A stretch of DNA of 64,000 nt. It comes from Uranotaenia lowii. Taxonomy: Eukaryota > Arthropoda > Insecta > Diptera > Culicidae. This document shows positions 20,960 to 32,810 of this stretch, piece by piece (position 1 is the first letter of the stretch; each line of letters begins with the position of its first letter). The position numbers and the translations under genes are program-made. The stretch spans positions 137,342,409 to 137,406,408 of the forward strand of contig NC_073691.1 in assembly GCF_029784155.1 (NCBI RefSeq), in the 5' to 3' direction. Below the pieces are notes generated by a model. The model was not told the origin of the DNA, ran no database searches, and saw only the letters and a program-made list of their open reading frames with translations.

Positions 20960-22393
20960 ACTGGCTAAAGGGTGTCCACGATGAAATTTCCACACACAAA
21001 ATAGATTCGCAAAATTCGAGTTTTCATCCGGTAGTCATCAAATTATCAGGGATTGAAAAATAACTATTAAACTTCATTTGCAGTGCATACGCAAATGGCC
21101 GCACCTTGAGCTTAACCCCGATCATAAGATTCTGCACAACCTGTGAATCAACCGTTTTTGACATGTAAACCCATACTTTCTTCAATTCCTGTCTTCACCG
21201 CCTTTAGGTCGTTTAAGAAGGTGCTGCTTCATACTCGCCCAGTACTTCTCGATAAGGCGGAGCTCCGGTGTGTTGGGAGAGTTTAACATTTTCGGCACGA
21301 AACTGACCTTATTTTCCGCATACCACTTCAGCACGTCCTTGGAGTGGTGGCATGAATCCAAATCCGGATTGTTGGGACGTTGTGGGGCTTCAGGAGAGGA
21401 TGCAGCCACTTCTGGAGGCACTCTTTCATGTACACCTGTCCGTTCATCATGTCCTGAGTCACGAAATGTGCACTCCGCTTCCCGCATGTGCAGATGGCTT
21501 GTCAAACCAGGAATTTATTCGCAAATTTGGACATCTTCTGAGTGCGGACATGGTTCGGAACGCTGAACTTATCCTTGGCCGTGAAAAACAGGTTGCCGGG
21601 AATCTGTTTGAAGTCGGCCTTCACGACGTCTTTCACGATGCAGCATTCAACTTTCGTCAGCATGTTGAGGTACAAATTCCTGGCACGGGTTTTGGCGGAC
21701 TTGTTCTGCATCTCGTCGCGATTAGGGGCCTTTTGAATCTTGAACGTTCGAAGCCCAGCCTTAATTTTGGCCTTCTGGACAAAACTTCGGCTTATGTGCA
21801 GCCAAATTCCGAACGGAGCAACACGCCCGTACATTTTGTGTTGCCAAAATCGAATGTTGCCAAAATCGAACGTTTTTTTCTCATCTTGTTTTTCAGTTAT
21901 TCTGACAAAATAACTATTATTATTATCAAAAACGTTATTTTTAGTCAACTTGCGACCATTTTTAGCTTTTCTATTTTTTTTTCATCATGTTTTTGAAGCA
22001 TTTTTTACCTTTCTTGTTTTGTTTATAATGTTTGTTTTCTTTTGTCATATTTGGTGTTTTTGTCATTCTTTATTATTTTTTAGTTGTATTTTTGTCATAT
22101 TCAGTCTTTTGTTTGAATTTCTTTTTTAACTTTTTGAAATTTTCATCTTTTTATCATTTTTGAGTACTTTATATTTTTTTTTAAATCTTTGGTTTTTATT
22201 GTTGTATTTAACCACCATTTCAGAACATAAAAACGTATTTATGGTGTTTGTCTAAATTAAATTGGTCCTGTTAGAACGAAAACTAAAAGGTAATGTTGTT
22301 TCTAAAAACCGTTCAATTTTGGCACATGTGCCAAAATCGAATGTTGCTAAAATCGAATGTTGCTAAAGTCGAATGTTGTCAGAAACGAACGGA
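20960..22393 (-). pseudogene. DD37E-like mariner-superfamily transposase relic
   Basis: Pieces read on the - strand: a helix-turn-helix tail and linker (KAKIKAGLRTFKIQKAPNRD), KADFKQIPGNLFFTAKDKFS, then LDSCHHSKDVLKWYAENKVS and NSPNTPELRLIEKYWASMKQ. The last two carry the second catalytic Asp (in the family's ASCHYSKD..WY segment) and the Glu of PIEKYWA. Frameshifts separate them, and the first catalytic DDE region is degraded (VECCIVKD). The right end 'ctccgttcgtttctgacaac' inverted resembles a fragment at 45010-45060. The DD37E assignment follows from the C-terminal motif as known in mosquitoes. Confidence 0.7.
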
Positions 22394-22444
22394 GTCTGTA
22401 CTTTATATTTTAACCAAGTATGCTCAGAATTTAAAACTAGAAAC

Positions 22445-22681
22445 CTGGGGCGGGATTATGGAACTCGAAACAATCGAGTTTCGTTCGATTCGACCAACTT
22501 TGGCATTACCGATCTCGATTCGAATGGAACATTTCAAGATGCTCTACTACCCGATTTACTCGAAATCTAGTACGTGAAAATTTAGAACTCAAACGAGATT
22601 CGTAATACTGATGCTAATTCGATTCGAGTTCAACTCGAAACGGGTAACTCGAATCGAATAGGATTCATAACTCCACCCCTG
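22445..22681. mobile_element. Small MITE rich in ACTCGAA
   Basis: Left end CTGGGGCGGGATTATGGAAC, right end inverted CAGGGGTGGAGTTATGAATC, about 75% matching. The interior repeats 'cgaatcgag' and 'actcgaa'. No clear target duplication; no coding capacity. Confidence 0.5.
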
Positions 22682-23381
22682 GTCTGGTCTTTTCGCCGTT
22701 GATTTCAACTAATTTCACATTAAACCATTTTGAAGAGTCTTTCAATTTTACAGGTTTGCCAAACTCAAGTTTATTGAAACATTTTTTCAAAGAATTTACA
22801 GAAAAACAGCTTATTGGTGGACCTTATTTAATCCATTGATTTTATTCATATTCTGATGTTAAAAATTTAAAAGTTTTCTGGGCTGTAGTTTTTCCAACAC
22901 TAAATCTTGAAATATGGTCCTTCGGATTCATTTACCAACATTGAGAAACATAGAGTTTCAAACATGTACGTTTGAAATATAATATAGGACAAATTTCAAA
23001 TGGAAATTTACCTCCATTCTTCAATACAAGCGAATAAGTTAAGTGGAATGCTTAACCAGCTGAAAAATCTATCTCTTTTCTTATGCTTTATCATATCGTG
23101 TCGGAATTCATATTGATTGCCTATCGAAAGGCGAATATACTCGAGCCAAGCCAACCTCTACTGTACACAGGTATAAACTCGTTGATCTAGTTTTCGACAT
23201 TCAATCTTAGTTTCCGACACTAAAAGTATCAGTTTCCAACAGACAGGCAACTTGGTAATAAATTCAAATATATAGGTAACTCTTAAAATTCATTGTCTAT
23301 TGCGAGGCATTTTCAAACCATGGAATCAGAATTAATGAAATACCTAGTAGTTTATTTTGTCAAAATAAAAAGCTATAAGGC
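22682..23381. other. Non-coding AT-rich sequence
   Basis: No frame, RNA or repeat end that I can support. Confidence 0.3.
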
Positions 23382-24203
23382 AGGGGTTTTCAGATCGTGC
23401 TCCGCGGAGCACTTGGTGCTCAGCGAAGCTTTTGAAAGTGCTCCGCGGCGTACGCAACGAAAATCATAAACAAACTTTGAAAAACTCTGATATTTTTTTA
23501 TCATTTCATTTTTATAAGTTTTGTTCACTTTGTTTTTACCGGCGCTTAATCCCTACAGGAAGTTTGGTAAAGAATGGTGGATTATCAAAATGTACTGCTT
23601 TGATCGAACAACGTTGTGTTGCAGGACTGAGCGTGCAAATCACTCAATTAAAGGCTGTTCTTGGGCCGTACTTAGTGAGCTTCCGATTGGAAAAGCTGGA
23701 GAAGCGCATACTATTGCTGAAAACTTAATCCAACCTTGTATTCAAGAAGTCGTTCGTATCATGATTGATAATAAAACAGTGGAATAAGTAAATTCGATTC
23801 CCATATCTGACAATACGGTTCCTCGGCGAATTTGTGACATGGCTGAAGTTGTTGAAAGCTATTGAGAACTCCAAAATTCGACATGCAGCTTGACGAATCT
23901 ACAGATTAGCAGGACTAGCAATTCTGATCATATTTGTTCGCTATCAAGGTTCTGAATGTTTCGAAGAAGATTGATTCCTTTGCAAACCGTTGCAAACTTC
24001 CACGACGGGGGCTGAAAATTTCAATCTAATTGATGATTTTGTTACGGAAAACAATATTTTATGGGGAAATTTCATTGATGTATGTACGAACGGTGCGAAA
24101 GCTATAGATGGAAATACTGCTGGAGTCGTGGCCAAGATCAAAGAAAAAACAAAAAGTTGCGGTAGTAGTCATTACATCCTTCATCGACATGCACTCGCTA
24201 TGA

Positions 24204-24365
<162 letters not shown>

Positions 24366-24902
24366 TAAATCTTTATTTAAAACAGCTCATACCTTCAGGG
24401 TTTAAGGAGAAGATTGCTGGTTATTTCGTAGAAAACCGCCTGTTTGAATTAAGATCGGAAGTCTGAACTATCTACAATAATTTGGCAAGATTCAATGATG
24501 ATCAGTTGCTCGTCAGGTTGGCTTATTTGGCTGAAATTTTTCATAAAATGAATGACTGCAGTCTTTCAATGCAAGGTAAAGGAATAACAATCTTCGAACA
24601 AAATCACGACCATCAAGAGAAACATCAAATTTTGGGCAGAATCGCTCAAAAAGCGCAACCTGGACAGCTTTCCAAATTTAAGAAGCATTCAATCAGAAAT
24701 AACCTCGAAGTTATCATCCGAAAATTTCCAAGAATTATGACAATCACGTCACTTTTCGTTGATAAATTTATTTTTGTATTCCTTGGTGTAAACTTCAACT
24801 AACAGGCCCACGCATCTAATGAAGTCATCTACAATTACAAGAACAATGTTTTGCCTGAGGATTTATTGAACAGTTTCCAGAAAACTGCGCAAAGAATATT
24901 AT

Positions 24903-26158
24903 TATTTATTTATTCATTTATTTAACATGTAGTTTAAGGTTATTCAATTCCTTGTTTTGTTACTACGTGATTCAAAGTTAATAAAAAGATCATACTTAAA
25001 CTAATTTTTCTCTTCGTGTTTTGTTTTATTAATTTACTTACTGGTCCCCCCCCCCCCCCCCCGTTGAAAAAGCTACGACACTCTCTTCGAAAGACGTTGA
25101 GATTATTGCAGATTTTTAAACTGTTCGGAAGACTATTCCAAACAGATATGCCCCTGACTAGTAATGTTCTACTGTAGCTTTCAGTGTAATGACGAGGTAT
25201 TTTAAAATGAAGAATGCGTGTGCTTCTCAAGCGAATAAATTTTTAATGTAAGTATGGTGGACTTTCCGCGGTTATGACTTTATAGATGAAGATAACAGTT
25301 CTTAGTTTATAGAATTTTTTTTCGATTATAGTAGTTTTAACATCTTTATGTCATTCGCGACTTATATCAACAATGCAGTTGGCGGACAAGTTATTGAAAA
25401 ACTAATCCGGTACAACTGTGTTCGATGTTTACTCTTGGGCTCGAACTCACGGACATCGGCACAGGAAGCAACTGACTTGCCAACTGAGCTATATCACAAG
25501 CCCTTTTATAGAAATTATCAAAAGGCAATATATGCGTTTGATGGTGACTAACTCCATGGTAACGAGAAAGGTTAAAGGTAAATCGGATGCAGCAATGCAG
25601 TGCTATTTTAAGTCGATTCATTAGCATTAAAGGAGCACCAACTATCAATTCTGCCCAAAAAACGAAGTGTGGAAGTATAAGAGATTTAAACAACATCATT
25701 TTGGTACTTACAGGTAAGAAATATGATGTCAGTTTTTGCATGCGTAGCGTTTTATAAATTTTTGAGCACTGGGCATTAACAAATTCAGTCCATTGCAAAT
25801 TATTTTGAATTACAACTCCTAAATTAGTAGCTTTCTCTACGTACCCGATAGTGTCGTTACCTATTTTAAGCGGTGGTAAATTTGAAGTGTTATAGGATGA
25901 GGGGAAAAACATAGCTTTGGTTTTGTCACTATTGATAGGTAATTGGTTCCTTTGAGACATTCTATAAACATTTTCTAAGTCCGAGTTCATGGTATCAAGT
26001 AGAAGTCCGGGCTGATAGCTCGGATTCGAAAAAAAAAATTTGAACATCATCATCGAACAAATGAATGTTGCTTCTCCTGCAACACATAGGCAAATCGTTG
26101 ATGAACATGGAAAATAGAATCGGTCCTAAAATTGATCCTTGTGGAACTCCCGAAATCA
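24903..26158 (-). pseudogene. Jockey-like LINE nested in the hAT, C-terminal RT portion
   Basis: The frame 26053-25520 encodes RT thumb sequence (MSQRNQLPINSDKTKAMFFP, YVEKATNLGVVIQNNLQWTE). The region above it encodes SSGVPQGS-equivalent sequence (out of frame) and a catalytic box reading HLFDDDVQ. After a SINE insertion the C-terminus continues at 25230-24950 (SYSRTLLVRGISVWNSLPNS). The element ends in an AAATAAATGAATAAATAAAT tail at 24903-24930, as expected of a non-LTR element. 5'-truncated. Same family as 1451-2300. Confidence 0.75.
25235..25512 (-). repeat. tRNA-derived SINE inserted in the LINE
   Basis: Head on the - strand: GATATAGCTCAGTTGGCAAG with a good A box, then GAGTTCGAGCCCAAG with a good B box, spaced as in a tRNA. 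The body continues to about 25235. It splits the jockey-like reading frame after DNFYK; the C-terminal LINE frame resumes near 25230. The exact 3' end and target duplication are not resolved. Confidence 0.6.
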
Positions 26159-26738
26159 CCCTATTATAAAAAGATCGAAGACTTTAAATGCGTGGAACAG
26201 CCTTTTTTGAAGTCAAAGAAACCAGAATCATTAACATCGCAAGAACATGAATGCTTGATAGATATGACATCGAATTCAAAGCTTCAGGATAGATTCGTAT
26301 CCAAAAAGTCGTTGGAGGAGTATTGGTGGCACCTGAAAAATGAATTAAATGAGTCTGGATTATCCACATATTTCGCAACGAAGACAAAATACCGACCTCG
26401 ACCAAACGCGGAACCAGACGTAAGACTACAAGTGGCACAAATTTAACCAAACTTGTTACAGATTGAATAATCGAAGAAAGCGTATTTGTTCTATTGAAAT
26501 CATTAATTTTTTATGACAAATATATTGTTGATAAAAACAAGACTATTCAAAGAGTAGCCATTCATTACTGGTTTTATTGACAACGATGAGCAGACAGATC
26601 TTATTTAAACAATAAATACTATCCAGTTTTCAAAACTCATTCATTCGGGTTATTCATTCTTTCAAAAATGTAGGTGCTCCGCAAAAATTTTTGGTTTAAA
26701 AAAGTGCTCCGCCGAGAAAATGATCTGAAAAACCCCTG

Positions 26739-28196
26739 CTATCTTTTTATTTCGTCTTTGGTTTAAATTACCGTACAGACTGATAACTTAAAAACTACTA
26801 AATTCTGCTTAAACTTAATTTAAAACGACGTTTGCACATATTAAAATTAAACAAATGATACACTAAATTAAAAAGTTCACAACACTTGTCAATAGGATGG
26901 TTTTGACCATAAGCAGTACGGTGGTGAGGTATTGAAAGAAACTGACGTTGTCGAAGTGTTCTCGTTGGTACATAAATATTAACACGTTGTAGAATGTAAG
27001 CACAGTCAATACGGTTGGTCAATGTGTCGAATATAAAACCTTGCTTCAGTTCGATGCGACGCTTTTCGAGTGAGGTTAGGCATATCAGTGCACACTTCTC
27101 CTCATACGGCGGTAGTTGGATCGGGTCGTTCCAGGGAAGACGCCGTAGAGCGTATCTTAAGAAACAGCGTTGAACTCGTTCAAGACGGTGGCATTGTGTC
27201 CTCTGAGCTGGAGCCCACACCTGGACGGCGTACTCCATGATGCTACGTACTGATGCACAGTATATGGCTTTCAATGCGTAAACGTCATCGAAATCCTTGG
27301 TGTTGCGACGCAGGAATCCGAGAGCAGTGAATCCTTTTGCAGAAGTAAGCGCGACATGTTCAGCAAATGTGAGCCTGTTGTCGATCTTCACTCCGAGGTC
27401 GAGAATAGACTTCACGCTCTCCAGGCTTACTCCGGCTAGTTGGTAGTCAAAAAGGATCGTTCTTCTTGCACGACAAAAGTTTATAACCTTGCACTTCTTC
27501 GCGTTTGCTAGCATTCCGTTTAAGCGGCACCACTCATCTAGTCTAGCGATGTCAGCTTGAAGGGCCAAACAGTCAACAGTGTTATGAATCTTCCGAAAAA
27601 TCTTCAGATCATCGGCGTAGAAGAGTGTATCGGACTGAAGTGTTGAGCACAGGTCATTCACGAAGATTATAAATAGCAGAGGTCCGAGGTGGCTCCCCTG
27701 GGGAACTCCAGACGGTGTGGCAAACATTCGTGAGCGCGTGTTTCTTATTCTGGTGAAAGCCTGGCGGTCGGTTAGATATGACGCAATCCACTCGAGTGCC
27801 CAAGCCGGGAATCCTAGTCGATTCAACTTTGCAACCAGTATTTTGTGCGGCACACGGTCGAAAGCTTTGGCAAAGTCAATATAGACTGAATCCACCTGGC
27901 AACCTTTCTCCATGCTTTTATTCAGTGAACTTGAGTAGCACATCAAATTTATAACTGTTGACCTTTTCTTGACGAAACCATGTTGATATTCCGAGATCAA
28001 AGGTTTAACAGCGGCATACATTCGCTCGTGCATCAGAATTTCGAAGATCTTTGACATTGAATTTAAAATCGATATTGGCCGGTAGTTTTCCACGCTGTGA
28101 GCACTTCCGGATTTGTGTATCGGAGAAATAGCCGCAACTTTCCATGCTTTAGGAAACGATCTTTCGGTTACCGATCGATTAAGGATACTGCATAAT
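26739..28196 (-). pseudogene. 5'-truncated LINE reverse transcriptase (jockey/CR1 group)
   Basis: One long open frame, 28093-26798, of 431 residues, extends upstream in frame to about 28195 (ILNRSVTERSFPKAWKVAAI, SPIHKSGSAHSVENYRPIS). RT motifs are intact: NYRPISIL, FAKAFDRV, SGVPQGSHLGPLLF, FYADDLKIF and a thumb GVKIDNRLTF. The endonuclease domain and ORF1 are missing, so this is a typical dead-on-arrival 5' truncation. Unlike its neighbours the frame is uninterrupted, which suggests a relatively recent insertion. It abuts the right end of the hAT relic. Confidence 0.85.
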
Positions 28197-28354
28197 CATA
28201 TAATCATGCTCTTAAAAAGCTTAATTGTACAGCCAAACCACGCCAAACTTTCACGTAAACGCGTATACCATCGTCAAATATTATTCATAGAAAGTTCACT
28301 AAAGCTCTTTTACGGATTGATTTTGCCTAATTTCTTTACATGACTTCTATTTAC

Positions 28355-28440
28355 ACGGTTTTTTCCATAAGCACGGTTATTACATGGTTCTCGCAAATTA
28401 ACGTGCTCCAAGAACGCTTAACTGAATCCGAATAATACTG
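28355..28440. mobile_element. Solo end of the CAGTAAG, TA-flanked family
   Basis: Inverted, it reads TACAGTATTATTCGGATTCAG followed by 'ttaagcgttcttggagcacgtt' and 'gcgagaaccatg', matching the left end at 16193-16240. The partner end is not seen; it may have been displaced by the LINE. Confidence 0.5.
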
Positions 28441-29281
28441 TAACTTATTCAGTATTGTCTTATTTTCTGTGTTGAACCAATGAATTGATTGATTGAAGTG
28501 CGTTTATTTGGGAGGGTGCCGTGCGCTAAGCGATTAAGCACCCTGAAGGAATTGAAATTGAGGCTACAGTTTGATTTTTTCCAGTGTAAGTCAGTGAACT
28601 GTGTGAAGGTTTTCCAAGAAACACGGGCCGGATAGCAACCCTAGCTTAAGGTTAAAGATCATCGTTGTTTTAAACAACTATTTTAAAGGTACTTTGCTCA
28701 AATTTTTGCTTATTGGTTTTCAAATACGCAATTTCAAATTGCTTAGCACCTGTTTCGACATGCTGTCCCAGATTTCACAGGAACCCAATATTTTTGGTGA
28801 TAAACACCCTAGAAGCGACAAGTCTTGGTTACTGGTGATATTTTGAAAATCAGAGAGACCCCTACTTGAAAAAGTTCTTGTAATTCATCATCTGGAAATA
28901 TCATCTGGTCGAAAATAATCGATTCAAATACATGAGGAGCAGTCAAATGGAAGAAATAGAGGTTTTTATTAGAAAATTTCACTGTTGCAATGACGATTAG
29001 AAGCTTTTATATTTGTTGACTTTTCTATTCCATTCATTTCAGTTTAAGCTTTTCACATTGATAGAAAATCACAGTCAATATCATTCATGCTTTCAGAATT
29101 TGCAGCATTGTTGCAGACAGTGGAAATGGCAATAATGCGTTGCGCCAAAGTGAACTGAGAGTCACCTCTGAGGTAAAGATGAAAAGCATGTTTTGGTCAT
29201 GAAAACTGATTTTGTGCGAAATAATCTAACGGGTGTTGGCTTTTTCGATTCAAAACAGTTCTTCGGCTTGTCAAGAAATAA
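28441..29281. repeat. Fragments of two repeat families
   Basis: 28621-28645 inverted resembles the CTAGGGTTGCCATCC end at 15912. 28985-29115 matches 15325-15447, the right end of the 13766 hAT element ('aagcttttatattt..tcgactttt', 'cagtcaatatcatt'). No gene between. Confidence 0.45.
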
Positions 29282-29303
29282 TCTATATATATAAAAATGA
29301 ATT

Positions 29304-29362
<59 letters not shown>

Positions 29363-29394
29363 TTCTGTCTGTCTTTCTGTCTGTTCCCTATAGA

Positions 29395-30430
29395 CTCGGA
29401 AACTACTGAACCGATTTACGTGAAACTTGGCAGGTGGGGGTATTGGGGGCCGGGGAAGGTTCCTATTATAGTTTGGGACCCCTTCCCCTAACAGGAAGGG
29501 GGGGAGGGGCCTCCCAAACAAAAGACAATTTTTTGCATAACTCGAGAACCAATCAAGCAAATGGTATCAAATTTGGCATGGGGTGGTATTTGGGAATGGA
29601 GAATGTTTCAATGAATAGAAGGTACCCCTCCCTCCTCTTAGTGGGGTGATATAAAGGGGGGAGGGGGGCTACCATAAAATTTTTCATGTAACTCGAAAAC
29701 TATTCAAGGTATTGAATCCAAATTTGGCATGGGAAGGTATTTTGTTACGAAAAATATTTCAATGATTATTTGAGACCCCTCCCTTTTTGCAGTTGAAAGG
29801 GGGAGGGGCCTCTTTAATATTTTTTCACATAACTCAAAAACTTATAAAGCAAATGGAACCAAATTTGTCATGGGAAGGTATTTGGATACGAAAAATATTT
29901 CTATGATTATTTGAAACCCCTCCCTCTTTTCAGTAGGGAGATATAAAGAAGGGGGTGCCCTCATTTTAATTTTTAAGTAACTCAAACACTAATCAAGCAA
30001 ATGGAATCAAATTGGGCATGGGCGGATATTTGGGAACGTGACATGTTCTAATGATTGTTTAAGACCCCTTCCTTCTTCCAGCGGGGAGAAAGGAAAGAGG
30101 GAGGGAAGTTCCATACAATTTTTATTGCATAACTCAAGAACTACAACATCAAATGGAACCAAATTTGGCATGGAACGATATTTGGATACGAGAAATGCTT
30201 CTTTGAATATTTGGTATCCCTTAATCCTTCAAAAAGGTGGATAAAAAGGGGGAGGAGAGGTCTCCCTTACAATTTTCAGTATAACTGGAGATCTGATCGA
30301 GTAAATTTGAACCATGTTTGGCATGTGAGGGTATTTGGATACGAGAAATGTTTCTATTATAAATTGAAGCCCCACCTTTTTTCAGCGGACAGATATAAAA
30401 GGGAAAGGGGGGCTACCATACATTTTTGAG
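29395..30430. repeat. ~149-bp tandem repeats inside the Helitron
   Basis: The landmark 'taactc' recurs at 29538, 29689, 29830, 29978, 30130 and 30282. Units share 'caaatttggcatgg..ggtatttgg.tacg' and 'gacccctccct' with a following 'gggggagggg', which could pair as local C/G hairpins. Confidence 0.8.
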
Positions 30431-30554
30431 TACAAAAAATCTTATATATAAACATGGAAGCGTTTTCTTTGTAATAACATCACGTATAAACGGTTGGTCG
30501 GAATGAAGTAAAATTTGGTATCCGCGGGTTTTTTGGGTCAGAGATGGTTTGTAT

Positions 30555-31696
30555 TAGGATTGTTCGATCTCCGGGAAAAGATCGATCTCCAAGATCGATT
30601 CAGAAGAATGGTTCTGAGATCGATCCCTCTAAAAAGTCGGAGCTTGAAGATCGATTCCCGATTAATCGATCTTTTCCATTTGTAACAAGAGGGAACAGCT
30701 TTTTATTGAAAATATGCAAAAAAGCACAAAAATTAAAATTTGTTTAATCCTTCTATTATGGAAAGGAAAAAAAATCAAGCGCTTTTATGAAAGGTGAACC
30801 GGAGTTAGTGTTTAAAAAAAAACCACAAATCAAAATCCAAATATTTCGGAAACGCTTTGATATTTTCGAATCATGTACTAACAAGAAATATTTCATGGTA
30901 TTTTCATTAAGGTTTTGTAAGTATATGAGAGATATCGAACAAAGTATGCGGAAAATAATCAAAAATCAAATTTAAAGTAATTTTTGTAAAATCGCTGTTA
31001 TTTCTTAACTTAAGGCTAGCAAATTCTAATGGTTTTTCACATTCACAAACACCTTCCAGCACCCAATTCACGAGGTTTGGAAATAATGTGCAAAATTGTA
31101 GTGTAATGAAAAATTATAAAAAAATTTTTCCACTGATTATGAATGCTAGATGAAAAAAAAGTTCACCTCGACCAGGAATCAAACTCGAGTTTTTTTTTAT
31201 TATCTTACCAATAGGTAAATCGTCAGATGTTAACTAGTCAAGCTGTAGCTCTATAATTCAGTTGACTTCATCAAATGAAATTCGCTGCTTGATTCTACGG
31301 CAGAAAACGCTCATCTTTCCTCGATTGCTGGTGTTTATATTGCCCCTACTGAGACTGATTTTCAGATTTTGGCACACAAATTTAAAATGGATTTTTAAAC
31401 GTTCATATCTACTTTTTTCAGGTTCCATCCAGCTGGGAAATTGATTTTTTAGTGTCTGAACATAAAACAATGATGTGACTTACATATTATAGTTAAAATA
31501 AGCTTAATAAGTGTTCCCCTTAAGGTGGCCATTATGCCCTTATTTTTCCTGGATAAGAAAAAAAGATCGAAAGATCGAATCGAAAATAAACCGATCTAAT
31601 CGATTTTTTCCTGGCCGAAGAATCGATCCAAAAAATCGAAAATCGGAGTGGAAAAGATCGATCTTCCAAGGATCGATCCAAGATCGACCAATCCTA
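30555..31696. mobile_element. hAT-like MITE rich in GATCGAT
   Basis: GTTTGTAT at 30547-30554 and 31697-31704 is a perfect 8-bp duplication. Ends TAGGATTGTTCGATCT and, inverted, TAGGATTGGTCGATCT. GATCGAT clusters lie near both ends (30560-30680, 31560-31695). The centre (31260-31541) is homologous to 55290-55560, so another repeat is nested inside. No transposase. Confidence 0.75.
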
Positions 31697-31916
31697 GTTT
31701 GTATAATAGTTTCAAGAATCTCACTTTTTATGGAAGGGGGGGGGGGGGGGGGTCCCCATACTAAATCAACTTCAAATGGGAAAGCCGTACAATTTAGTAC
31801 GATTTTCAAAAAATTCGATTCACGAGCACGATGAAGTTAAGGACGTGTGGATGAAACAAAACATTTATTACGATTTATTTTTTTAAAGGTAAAACGAAGT
31901 TTACCGGGTCAGCTAG

Positions 31917-32637
31917 TATCTGATAAATTAAATGAAGAAAGACGTTCCCTTGGCTAAGAACTACATGTTGATGATTGTTAGCATTTGTAAAAATCTCCTT
32001 CAGCAAGACTGAACCAAATCCCTTGAATTTTGTTTTCCGATTTACTTAAAGGAATGTTAGGATTTTTAACATTAACGTTTATCATTTAACATTTAACGTT
32101 AAGCTTTATTTTATTGCTCACTGTCGTTCAGAACTCAACCGGTAAGTAACAATAACAGGTATTCCGCATTTCAAAAGTGTGAAATTTGTATGGCTCGGTT
32201 CACACTGGCTTATCGAAAAAAAAACATTTTTCAAGCATCAGCCATACCAGTTGGGAGCTGCCCGTAAAGCGCCTATAAGTAGGCTCCTACGTTTAGAACA
32301 AATTCCACAGTCAAATGATAGTGCATGGCAATTTTTTTTTTAACATTTTGGTTTGACCAGAGTGACCTGGGTGCTAACATATTGCTTTTAAAATTCAGTT
32401 TTTTGCTTATTGTGTAATAAGAAATCGACCAGTATAGTCTTGACGGCTTTGTAAGATCCAAAATGTGATGGTAAAATTACCACATGAGAATTCTTATGGA
32501 ATGGTATCAATAGGTAGGACTTTGAACTTCAAACTCGATTTTCTCGAAGGTTTATGACGTTCAGTTCAGTTTGGTCAGATTCCGATCATTTGTGAGACAA
32601 ATAAATATTATACAGTTCATTATTTGTAATCCTAAAT
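31917..32637. other. Downstream of the Osiris-like gene, no recognised feature
   Basis: No supported gene. An AATAAA on the - strand at 32638-32643 is the likely polyadenylation signal of the 32811-33776 gene. Confidence 0.4.
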
Positions 32638-32810
32638 TTTATTCAACATATTTGTAAGCGTTTCAAGGAATGTGATAAGGTTGAAAAACAGACGTGATTC
32701 GACTGTTATTTAATTTATCTTACATCAATTTTCATAAATTAGGCAAGCGTTTACAGCTTGCACCCCCGCCTTTTACCCATCACCAGAATGCGTATCCCAT
32801 CCGCAGACTC

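Larger units (their letters stand above)
29282..31916 (+). mobile_element. Helitron, non-autonomous, with nested hAT-like MITE
   Basis: Begins A/TCTATATATATAAAAATG and ends in a hairpin GGTAAA-ACGAAG-TTTACC, then GGGTCAGCTAG/T. A 5' TC, 3' hairpin plus CTRR, and insertion between A and T are Helitron features. It contains a (CTGT)n tract (29307-29385) and six to seven units of about 141-152 bp (29395-30430), each with 'taactc.a.aac' and a short G-rich/C-rich pair. The 30555-31696 insertion splits it. No Rep/helicase coding. Confidence 0.6.

Noticed and set aside
26132..26446. Separate gene at the end of the hAT relic
   Set aside because: The sequence is the C-terminal hAT dimerisation region (TKYRPRPNAEPDVRLQ) of the same relic, separated by the LINE insertion.
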